From contig JADLDF010000275.1 in NCBI GenBank assembly GCA_020846815.1, forward strand, positions 1 through 6,786: a stretch of DNA of 6,786 bases, given 5' to 3'. Below the pieces are notes generated by a model. That model was not told the origin of the DNA and made no database searches. It saw nothing but the letters and a program-made list of their open reading frames with translations. This document shows positions 1 through 5,138 of the stretch, piece by piece. The stretch comes from Gammaproteobacteria bacterium (GTDB taxonomy: Bacteria; Pseudomonadota; Gammaproteobacteria; Steroidobacterales; Steroidobacteraceae). Position numbers and translations under genes: made by a program. Numbering within the stretch: the first letter of the stretch is position 1; every line of letters begins with the position of its first letter.

Positions 1-702
1 GAGCGCATGGAAAGCGACGCCATTCGCGCCTGCGAGTCGCTCGACGAGACGGCCTCGCAGATCTCCGGGACCGTGAGACTCGCGACGCCCGAGGCATTCG
101 GAAGCTGGCTCGTCGCGCCGAACGTCCACCGGCTGGCGACCCAGTATCCTCGGCTGCAACTGGAACTGGTTTCGGGCACGCAGATGGTCAGCCTGGCGAA
201 ACGCGAGGCGGACATCGCCGTGGTCTTCAATCGGCCGCCCAAGGGACGCCTCGTCGCACAACTGCTCGCCGGCTATACACTCGGCCTGTATGCCACGCGC
301 GAGTACCTGACCGGGCATCCGCCGATCCACGGAATAGATGACCTCAGGAACCACCGGATCGTCTGGTACGTCGAGGACCTGCTCGATTTCCCGGAGCTGC
401 ATTTCCTGGGCGAGATCATCAGCGAAACGCCGCCCGGCTTCCGGAGCAATTCCGTGGTCGCGCAGCACGCGGCCGTCATTGCCGGCGCGGGCCTCGGCGT
501 AGTGCATGCCTTCGTCGCGGCGCAGGATCCACGCCTCGTTCCAGTCCTGCCCGGCGCCGTACGCATCCAGCGTGCTTACTGGATGACGTTGCAGAGCGAC
601 TTGCGCCACGTGCCGCGGATCCGGGCAGTCGTGAACTTCCTGAAGGCCACGACCCGAAGCAACCTGCACCTGTTCGGCCTGGCCGCGAACGAGATGGCCT
701 GA
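1..702 (+). CDS. LysR-family transcriptional regulator, substrate-binding part (5' end outside window)
   Basis: This is the C-terminal effector-binding portion of a LysR-type transcriptional regulator, a cytoplasmic DNA-binding protein that switches target promoters in response to a small molecule. The frame is open from base 1, so the ATG at 7 is probably internal. The usual 60-70 residue winged helix-turn-helix lies outside the window. Visible here are the end of the linker helix (ACESLDETASQISGTVRLA), then the first lobe of the periplasmic-binding-like fold beginning at GTVRLATPEAFG. A typical ADIAVVFNRPP segment follows, with the conserved late motif AVIAGAGLGVVHAFVA. About 233 codons are present, as expected for a roughly 300-residue protein missing its N-terminus. 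It lies 208 bases upstream of, and codirectional with, an mmsA-type dehydrogenase, so it may regulate that gene. The ligand cannot be read from the sequence. Family is confident; target is inference. Confidence 0.9.
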   Translation, partial: ERMESDAIRACESLDETASQISGTVRLATPEAFGSWLVAPNVHRLATQYPRLQLELVSGTQMVSLAKREADIAVVFNRPPKGRLVAQLLAGYTLGLYATREYLTGHPPIHGIDDLRNHRIVWYVEDLLDFPELHFLGEIISETPPGFRSNSVVAQHAAVIAGAGLGVVHAFVAAQDPRLVPVLPGAVRIQRAYWMTLQSDLRHVPRIRAVVNFLKATTRSNLHLFGLAANEMA

Positions 703-796
703 CATCCCGCGGATTCCGGCGATGTGGGCGGCCGCCCCGCACGGTGCCGGTGGAGCAGGCCGGATCGCGTTGCGGGGTGCGCCAACCGGCAAATTT

Positions 797-811
797 GCAG
801 CATGAGGCTGC
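797..811. promoter_or_regulatory. Inverted repeat in the lysR-mmsA gap, possible regulator site
   Basis: Two 5-base arms, GCAGC (797-801) and GCTGC (807-811), form a perfect inverted repeat around a 5-base spacer. They sit in a locally AT-richer patch (aaattt before, gatatt after) about 100 bases upstream of the dehydrogenase start. The GATATT at 812-817 resembles a -10 element, but I see no good -35 at the right distance. LysR-type regulators bind short dyads in such positions, but this one does not match the classic T-N11-A form. It could be chance in GC-rich DNA. Confidence 0.2.
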
Positions 812-897
812 GATATTGCACGCACGGCGCGTGATGCGGCTCCAGCAGAATGGCCTCGTTCCATGCGGCGCCGAAGGCGGTCGGCGAGTATCGGTCG

Positions 898-902
898 AGG
901 AG
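898..902 (+). promoter_or_regulatory. Ribosome binding site of the mmsA-type gene
   Basis: AGGAG lies 8 bases before GTG 911 and 11 bases before ATG 914, which form tandem in-frame start codons. It supports initiation here rather than at ATG 863, and slightly favours GTG 911 by spacing. Confidence 0.55.
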
Positions 903-913
903 ATGCTCCGGTG

Positions 914-2413
914 ATGATCGAAGTGGGCCATTTCGTGAACGGACGGGAATGGGCGGGGACGAGCGATCGCACGAGCCCGATCCACGACCCGTCCACGGGG
1001 CGGCAGTCCGGTACGCTGACGCTCGCTTCCGTGCCCGACGTCGATGCCGCGGTCGCGGCTGCCCGCAACGCCTGGCCTTCCTGGGCTGCGCTTCCGGCTC
1101 TGCGGCGTGCCCGCATCCTGGACAGATTCAAGGATCTGCTGCGCGCGCGCGCGCCCGAGCTCGCGCGTGCGATCTCCGCGGAGCACGGCAAGACACACGA
1201 GGATGCGCTGGGCGAGGTCACTCGCGGGCTCGAAGTCGTCGAGTTCTCCGTCGGCATCCCCCATCTGCTCAAGGGAGACTTCTCCGACAACGTGGGGCAG
1301 GGCATCGACTGCTGGTCGCTGCGACAGCCGATCGGTGTCGTCGCCGGAATCACGCCGTTCAATTTTCCCGCCATGGTGCCGCTGTGGATGTTTCCCGTGG
1401 CGTTGGCCTGCGGCAATGCGTTCGTCCTGAAGCCCTCGGAACGCGATCCGTCGCCTTCCCTGCTCATCGCGCGCTGGCTCAGCGAAGCAGGTCTGCCCGA
1501 TGGCGTCTTCAACGTCGTCCAGGGCGATCGGACGGCGGTGGACGCGCTGCTCGTGCATCCCGATGTGCGCGCCGTCTCTTTCGTCGGCTCCACCGAAATA
1601 GCCCGACACGTCTACGCCACGGCGTCCCTGCACGGCAAGCGCGTGCAGGCGCTCGGTGGCGCCAAGAACCACATGGTCGTCATGCCCGACGCCGACCTCG
1701 AAATCGCCGCCGGCGCATTGATGGGCGCTGCCTTCGGATCGGCAGGCGAGCGCTGCATGGCGATCTCCGTGGCGGTGCCCGTCACGGACGCCGTGGCGGA
1801 TGCGCTCATCGCGATCCTCGATTCGCGGATCCGTGCATTGAAGATCGGCCCGGCGAGCGAGCCGCACTGCGACATGGGCCCGCTGGTGTCGCGGGAGCAC
1901 CGCGACCGCGTCGCAGCGTTCGTGACGGGCGCTGCCGCGGAAGGCGCACGCGTCGTCGTGGATGGGCGCGAGTTCCGCCAGACGCGGAAGGGCTTCGAAG
2001 ACGGATTCTACTTCGGCGGTACGCTGCTCGATCGTGTGACGCCGCGCATGCAGGCATGGCAGCAGGAAATCTTCGGACCCGTCCTCTCCGTGGTCCGGGC
2101 CGGGTCCTTTCGCGCCGCGATCGACCTCGTACATTCCCATCGTTACGGCAATGGCGTCGCCATATTCACGCGGGACGGCGAAGTCGCACGCAGGTTCGTT
2201 CGGGAAATCGAAGTCGGCATGGTGGGAGTGAATGTGCCGATACCGGTTCCGATGGCCTTCCACAGCTTCGGCGGCTGGCGGGACTCGATGTTCGGTGACC
2301 ACGCCATGCACGGCGACGAAGGCATCCGCTTCTATACGCGGCTGAAGACGGCGACGGCCCGCTGGGCGTCGCCGCGTCCGGAAGCCGACTACGTCATGCC
2401 GACGCTCGGCTGA
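914..2413 (+). CDS. mmsA: Methylmalonate-semialdehyde dehydrogenase (CoA-acylating), MmsA/IolA type
   Basis: A cytoplasmic NAD-dependent aldehyde dehydrogenase that converts methylmalonate (or malonate) semialdehyde plus CoA to propionyl-CoA (or acetyl-CoA) with CO2 release, in valine, beta-alanine or inositol breakdown. The product is 499 residues, the usual family length. Visible motifs are TPFNFPAMVPLWMFP with the conserved Asn150, the cofactor-binding Lys173 in VLKPSERDPS, GAKNHMVVMPDAD, the catalytic Cys281 in GSAGERCMAIS, and Glu385 in QQEIFGPV. The C-terminal signature is VGMVGVNVPIPVPMAFHSFG followed by GWRDSMFGD. The position of the general-base Glu of ordinary aldehyde dehydrogenases (LELGG) reads QALGG, as expected for the CoA-dependent branch. 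ATG 914 was chosen over the upstream in-frame ATG 863 because the extra segment is an Arg-rich stretch outside the family. GTG 911 directly before it is better spaced from AGGAG (898-902) and is an alternative. No mmsB partner is in the window. Confidence 0.93.
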   Translation: MIEVGHFVNGREWAGTSDRTSPIHDPSTGRQSGTLTLASVPDVDAAVAAARNAWPSWAALPALRRARILDRFKDLLRARAPELARAISAEHGKTHEDALGEVTRGLEVVEFSVGIPHLLKGDFSDNVGQGIDCWSLRQPIGVVAGITPFNFPAMVPLWMFPVALACGNAFVLKPSERDPSPSLLIARWLSEAGLPDGVFNVVQGDRTAVDALLVHPDVRAVSFVGSTEIARHVYATASLHGKRVQALGGAKNHMVVMPDADLEIAAGALMGAAFGSAGERCMAISVAVPVTDAVADALIAILDSRIRALKIGPASEPHCDMGPLVSREHRDRVAAFVTGAAAEGARVVVDGREFRQTRKGFEDGFYFGGTLLDRVTPRMQAWQQEIFGPVLSVVRAGSFRAAIDLVHSHRYGNGVAIFTRDGEVARRFVREIEVGMVGVNVPIPVPMAFHSFGGWRDSMFGDHAMHGDEGIRFYTRLKTATARWASPRPEADYVMPTLG

Positions 2414-2898
2414 GACCACGTCTTGCAGCATGCTGGAACGTATTTACGCGCTGGAACCCCGGATCTGGATTCCGGTCTCGCACTGGCTCAGGTGGCGGAG
2501 GATTCACTCATGGAAACGAATGCGCTGACGGGCGAACAGCAAGTGCACGCCGTGCTTCCGGTTCCCACGGCCGACGAGTTCGCGCGTGGCTCCCGGCGTT
2601 CGCTCGGTCTACCAGACTCGTCTGGAGCCCGAGTTTCGTGCGCGGCACGGCCGCGCTCCGGCCAACCGGCGCGACGTGAAGTCCGTGCTCGGCAGCAATC
2701 CTTATTACCGCCGCTGGAGTGCGCTCAAGCGCCGCGAGGCCCTGGCTGGATCGTCTCCATCACACCATGCCGGTCGACCCCGCAATCTGCGGCGGCGGCA
2801 GGGCTTCCAGCTCGGCCCGGGCGGATGTTCATGTTCTTCATACTCGAACCGCAACCTGGAGCAGCTGCGGTTCTCCGGCATCATTGCACGCGCTCCAA
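2414..2898. other. 485-base stretch between mmsA and the toxin gene with no confident intact gene
   Basis: The only coding signal is the frameshifted remnant at 2510-2745. A 32-codon ORF (2430-2528, MLERIYALEPRIWIPVSHWL and onward) is too short and unfamiliar to call. An inverted repeat CCGGA (2459-2463) / TCCGG (2471-2475) follows mmsA but has no T-run, so I do not call a terminator. The rest shows no RNA gene, insertion-sequence end or tandem repeat that I can recognise. Confidence 0.5.
2510..2745 (+). pseudogene. Frameshifted remnant, possibly N-terminal part of a SAM-dependent methyltransferase
   Basis: A plus-strand reading starts at ATG 2510 (METNALTGEQQVHAVLPV, continuing PTADEFAR) and seems to continue in the +1 frame from about 2586: APGVRSVYQTRLEPEFRARH, then GRAPANRRDVKSVLGSNPYY and RRWSALKR. 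The two halves only make one plausible protein if a single-base indel lies near 2585. The second half is acidic/basic amphipathic sequence with a NPYYRxWSAL motif. From memory this resembles a segment near the start of some class I SAM-dependent methyltransferases, but I could not check it. After about 2745 none of the three frames gives sequence I recognise before the convergent toxin gene begins at 2899. No catalytic motif survives. It could also be a chance GC-rich ORF; the identity is uncertain. Confidence 0.35.
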
Positions 2899-3327
2899 TC
2901 AGCCCGCAGTCCATTGCCCGACTGAAATGATCCGGTTCTGGCCGCGGACTGCGGTCTGGTAGCGTCCATCGGCCGTCACCAACGTCGCGTCGGCATGCTC
3001 CAGGGCGACCGCATGGTAGAGCGTGTCGAACACGTGCTGTCGGGTCTCGATCGACAGCCGGCAGGCGCGAGTCCAAACCTGGACGTCATCGGCCACCGGC
3101 CAGTCCATCGCCCGTAGCCGGGCGATGTCCTCCGCTGCAGTCTCGGGACTGAGCCGCGCGAGTACCGCAGCCACTTCGGCGAGCCAGTGCACGGGCTGGA
3201 GGATGGCGTGATGACCGCTGGCGATCGAGTCCATCAGCGCGGTCGCCTGTGCCGTATCCGGCTCGCGGCCCGGATCGGCCAGCAGCCACTTCAGGACCAC
3301 GCTCGCATCGACCACCCAGGTCGCCAC
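2899..3327 (-). CDS. vapC: PIN-domain ribonuclease toxin, VapC-like
   Basis: Predicted toxin of a type II toxin-antitoxin pair: a Mg2+-dependent endoribonuclease of the PIN family that would cleave RNA and stop translation when free of antitoxin. The 142-residue length is normal. The acidic active-site residues are in place: Asp7 in VVDASVVLKW, Glu51 in WLAEVAAVL, Asp101 in FDTLYHAVAL, and Asp120 in TLVTADGRY. The start codon is GTG 3327, three bases after the stop of the antitoxin gene. No clear Shine-Dalgarno lies in that gap, so translation is probably coupled to the antitoxin. It converges with the remnant on its downstream side. The family is clear from the motifs. The RNA target cannot be inferred. 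The symbol is used in the generic VapC sense. Confidence 0.9.
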   Translation of the reverse strand: MATWVVDASVVLKWLLADPGREPDTAQATALMDSIASGHHAILQPVHWLAEVAAVLARLSPETAAEDIARLRAMDWPVADDVQVWTRACRLSIETRQHVFDTLYHAVALEHADATLVTADGRYQTAVRGQNRIISVGQWTAG

Positions 3328-3330
3328 GAT

Positions 3331-3564
3331 TCAAGGCCGGCCGCTCGCCCGCGCGGCACGGATCTGCTCGGACGTGACCGTCGCGCGCCGACTTCGGCCG
3401 GCGCTCAGCTGCTTGAACAGCTGCTGGCGTCGGCGCCGTTGCTCGGCCTCCTGTACGGCGCGGCGCATCAGCTCGGCGACGACGCCGCTCTTGTTCTGGC
3501 CCGCGAACTCCTTGTCGAACGCTGCCTTCACGTCGTCCGGAATGCTGAAATTGACAGTCGCCAC
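3331..3564 (-). CDS. Ribbon-helix-helix antitoxin of the PIN toxin
   Basis: A 77-residue protein likely to bind and neutralise the adjacent PIN toxin and to repress its own operon as a dimer. The N-terminus has the ribbon-helix-helix pattern: a beta strand TVNFSIP (residues 3-9), helix DDVKAAFDKEF, a turn with NKSG, and a second helix VVAELMRRAVQEAEQ (about 28-42). An Arg-rich linker and a C-terminal segment follow (LFKQLSAGRS, then EQIRAARASGRP), the likely toxin-binding tail. The start is GTG 3564, supported by GAGG at 3571-3574 with a 6-base spacer. The ATG at 3569 is out of frame. It ends 3 bases before the toxin start, the standard antitoxin-first layout. I cannot place it in a named antitoxin family (VapB, CopG or ParD-like). 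Confidence 0.85.
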   Translation of the reverse strand: MATVNFSIPDDVKAAFDKEFAGQNKSGVVAELMRRAVQEAEQRRRRQQLFKQLSAGRSRRATVTSEQIRAARASGRP

Positions 3565-3582
3565 TGCATACCTCGCCGGACA

Positions 3583-3601
3583 TTGTTGAAAATTTCAACA
3601 A
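3583..3601. promoter_or_regulatory. Perfect 19-bp palindromic operator upstream of the toxin-antitoxin operon
   Basis: TTGTTGAAA (3583-3591) and TTTCAACAA (3593-3601) are exact reverse complements around a single central base (3592). The AT-rich dyad stands out from its GC-rich surroundings and lies 18 bases upstream of the antitoxin GTG, beside the promoter candidate. Ribbon-helix-helix antitoxins autoregulate by binding such palindromes, so this is the probable operator. Symmetry is seen directly; function is inferred. Confidence 0.7.
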
Positions 3602-3605
3602 CTTG

Positions 3606-3636
3606 AGTCTAGCGCGGCAGGGCGGTCGCCGGTCAA
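3606..3636 (-). promoter_or_regulatory. Candidate promoter of the toxin-antitoxin operon
   Basis: Read on the minus strand, TTGACC (3636-3631) resembles a -35 element and TAGACT (3611-3606) a -10 element (4 of 6 matches to TATAAT). The 19-base spacing is on the long side. Transcription would start near 3599, inside the palindrome, so a bound antitoxin would block RNA polymerase. Confidence 0.35.
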
Positions 3637-3679
3637 GAGCGGCCTGCGCAGAACGTAAGGACGCGCACGGGACCACCTG

Positions 3680-3970
3680 GCTGCGGTGCGATATCCAGCG
3701 CAGCCCGGCCTGTACCGCACGGGATTGCTGAAGCTGGTGCCGGCGGCACCCCGGCCGCTGGTCGCGCAATCGCTCGAGGAAACGGGACGTGCGCTGCGGC
3801 TCTGGCTGCTGGCCAGCTCGTGGCGCTGGCCGTGATCGGCCTGCTGACCGGCATCGGTCTCGCGCTGATCGGCATCCCGTCGGCGCTCGCGCTCGGGTTG
3901 CTCGCCGGCCTTGCCGAGTTCGTGCCGGTCGTGGGCCCGTTCGTCGCCGCGGTGCCGGCGCTGCTGAGGC
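3680..3970 (+). pseudogene. Truncated, frameshifted fragment of an AI-2E-family transporter gene
   Basis: Remnant of an AI-2E (PerM/YdiK) family membrane protein. The first part reads YPAQPGLYRTGLLKLVPAAP and continues to SLEETGRALRLWLL. A one-base deletion near 3811 (ctgctggcc where ctgctgggcc would keep the frame) moves the rest into another frame: GQLVALAVIGLLTGIGLALI, then GIPSALALGLLAGLAEFVPV and VGPFVAAVPALL. These are the conserved membrane segments of the middle-to-late part of the family. The N-terminal third and the C-terminal end are missing. An in-frame TAA at 3656 closes the left side, and the right side stops at the end of the minus-strand lipoprotein gene. It is too unlike the intact AI-2E gene at 5139-6494 to be a recent copy of it. 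Non-functionality is inferred from truncation plus frameshift, though a sequencing error could explain the frameshift alone. Confidence 0.8.
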
Positions 3971-5095
3971 TCAGCGCCGCTCGACGAGATCGATGCGCAG
4001 CCCGGCCGGGCTCGTCAGCGTCACCATGCGCGACTCGCCGAAGATCGAGGCGACGACGCCGTGATCGACCGGCGCGGCACGCATCCGGGGCGCAGCGACC
4101 GCGGCCGCGCGCGCGAGGATCGCGCCGACGTCGGGGACGAAGTACGTGACCGAGAGCAGGCCGCGCGCCGGCGGCTTCGCGCGCGGATAGAGATCGGTGG
4201 TGGTCGCACCCTCGTACTGCACGATTTCGAGCCGGCCGTAGTCGTAGGCCGGGTCGCCGAAGATGCGGATGTCGAGGCCGGCGCCCTGCGGCAGGCCGAC
4301 GGTCTTCTCGACCTCGGGACCACTGAAGCGGTTGTACGAGGTCTCCTGCAGACCGAGCACGCTTTCGAAGAAGGCCTTCTCGAGCCGGTTGTCGGGCGAG
4401 ATCGCGACGATCTGCGGCATCACGCCGTAGCCCTTGGGGCTGACCGGCTCCGGGTGGCCCTCCTGCTCGAGGAACACGAAGTTCACCGCGTCGGGGCCGG
4501 GCATGTGCACCTCGTGCACGACGACCTTGTCGGTCACGAACCTGCCGATCGGCGAGCGGAACCTGTAGCCGGCCGCGACCAGCTCGGCATGGCGGGCCGG
4601 CAGATCGCGCGTGGCGATGTCGACGCTCTTGGGCACGAGATCGGTCGGCGCGGCGTTCGCGCGCACCGCCGGGCCGGGCACGCGGAAGCGCACGAGGTGC
4701 ACGCCGCCCTGTTCCATGCCGGGCGTACGCAGCAGCGCCTGGTCGATGAGCTCGCCGGCACCGATGCCCCAGACCTTCGCGAGCCCCGGATCCGTGCCCT
4801 CGCGGCGCGCGACCAGCTCCATGCCGAAGCGCTCCTGCCAGAGCCCGAGCGCCTGCTCGAGATCGGTGACGCTGATCACGGCGTAGGCGAAGGCGAGCGG
4901 ATTGGCGGCGAGCGGTGGCACGAGGGGAACCTCCTGGCGGGACGGGGATGCGGTACGACCCGGTGCGGTGCGCTCGAGGGTGCGCGTGCCGGAGGCCTGC
5001 GGAGCCGAAGACTCGGGCACGGGTCCACCGGCACAGGCCGCCAGCCACAGGCCGCAGGCGGCCGCCATTATCGCCGATCGACGCTTCGGGTTCAT
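3971..5095 (-). CDS. Predicted lipoprotein with tandem glyoxalase/VOC-type domains
   Basis: A 374-residue predicted lipoprotein. The N-terminus MNPKRRSAIMAAACGLWLAA is a short signal peptide with a lipobox L18-A19-A20-C21. Ala follows the Cys, so transport to the outer membrane is expected. A disordered Ser/Pro/Arg linker (about 22-65) leads to four beta-alpha-beta-beta-beta modules of the vicinal oxygen chelate fold, at about 69-137, 158-212, 226-295 and 312-371, enough for two complete domains. Recurrent patterns are AVISVTDLEQALGLWQERFG and IVAISPDNRLEKAFFESVLG. Module ends NFVFLEQ, LEIVQYE and LRIDLVE carry Glu residues that could be metal ligands. Substrate and reaction are unknown; the family includes glyoxalase I, dioxygenases and antibiotic-binding proteins. 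ATG 5095 was chosen because it gives a proper 20-residue signal peptide; the in-frame ATG at 5140 would put 15 more residues in front. It is divergent from the AI-2E gene, and its 3' end abuts the transporter remnant. Confidence 0.82.
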   Translation of the reverse strand: MNPKRRSAIMAAACGLWLAACAGGPVPESSAPQASGTRTLERTAPGRTASPSRQEVPLVPPLAANPLAFAYAVISVTDLEQALGLWQERFGMELVARREGTDPGLAKVWGIGAGELIDQALLRTPGMEQGGVHLVRFRVPGPAVRANAAPTDLVPKSVDIATRDLPARHAELVAAGYRFRSPIGRFVTDKVVVHEVHMPGPDAVNFVFLEQEGHPEPVSPKGYGVMPQIVAISPDNRLEKAFFESVLGLQETSYNRFSGPEVEKTVGLPQGAGLDIRIFGDPAYDYGRLEIVQYEGATTTDLYPRAKPPARGLLSVTYFVPDVGAILARAAAVAAPRMRAAPVDHGVVASIFGESRMVTLTSPAGLRIDLVERR

Positions 5096-5101
5096 GCAGG
5101 C

Positions 5102-5130
5102 AGTATCGACCAAGGCCCGGCGCACGGCAA
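5102..5130 (-). promoter_or_regulatory. Candidate promoter of the VOC lipoprotein gene
   Basis: On the minus strand TTGCCG (5130-5125) and GATACT (5107-5102) are separated by exactly 17 bases, each matching 4 of 6 consensus positions for sigma-70. Transcription would begin about 6-7 bases after the -10, essentially at the ATG at 5095. The message would then be leaderless, which fits the absence of a Shine-Dalgarno before that codon. Confidence 0.35.
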
Positions 5131-5138
5131 AATGCGTC

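Noticed and set aside
863..913. Upstream ATG extension of the dehydrogenase
   Set aside because: The 17 extra residues (MRRRRRSASIGRG and onward) are not part of the family, and a ribosome binding site is present just before GTG 911/ATG 914.
850..2298. 482-codon plus-strand ORF overlapping mmsA in another frame
   Set aside because: Arg-rich shadow; the overlapping frame carries all aldehyde dehydrogenase motifs.
476..2431. 651-codon minus-strand ORF antisense to the LysR and mmsA genes
   Set aside because: Its translation is Arg/His/Gly/Ala-rich low complexity with no recognisable domain. It mirrors the codon bias of two clear plus-strand genes.
2459..2475. Inverted repeat CCGGA/TCCGG after mmsA as a terminator
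   Set aside because: The stem is only 5 bp with a 7-base loop and no following T-run, so it is not convincing as an intrinsic terminator.
3187..3606. 139-codon plus-strand ORF over the toxin-antitoxin pair
   Set aside because: It is antisense to the PIN toxin and the antitoxin, whose motifs are clear, and has no recognisable content.
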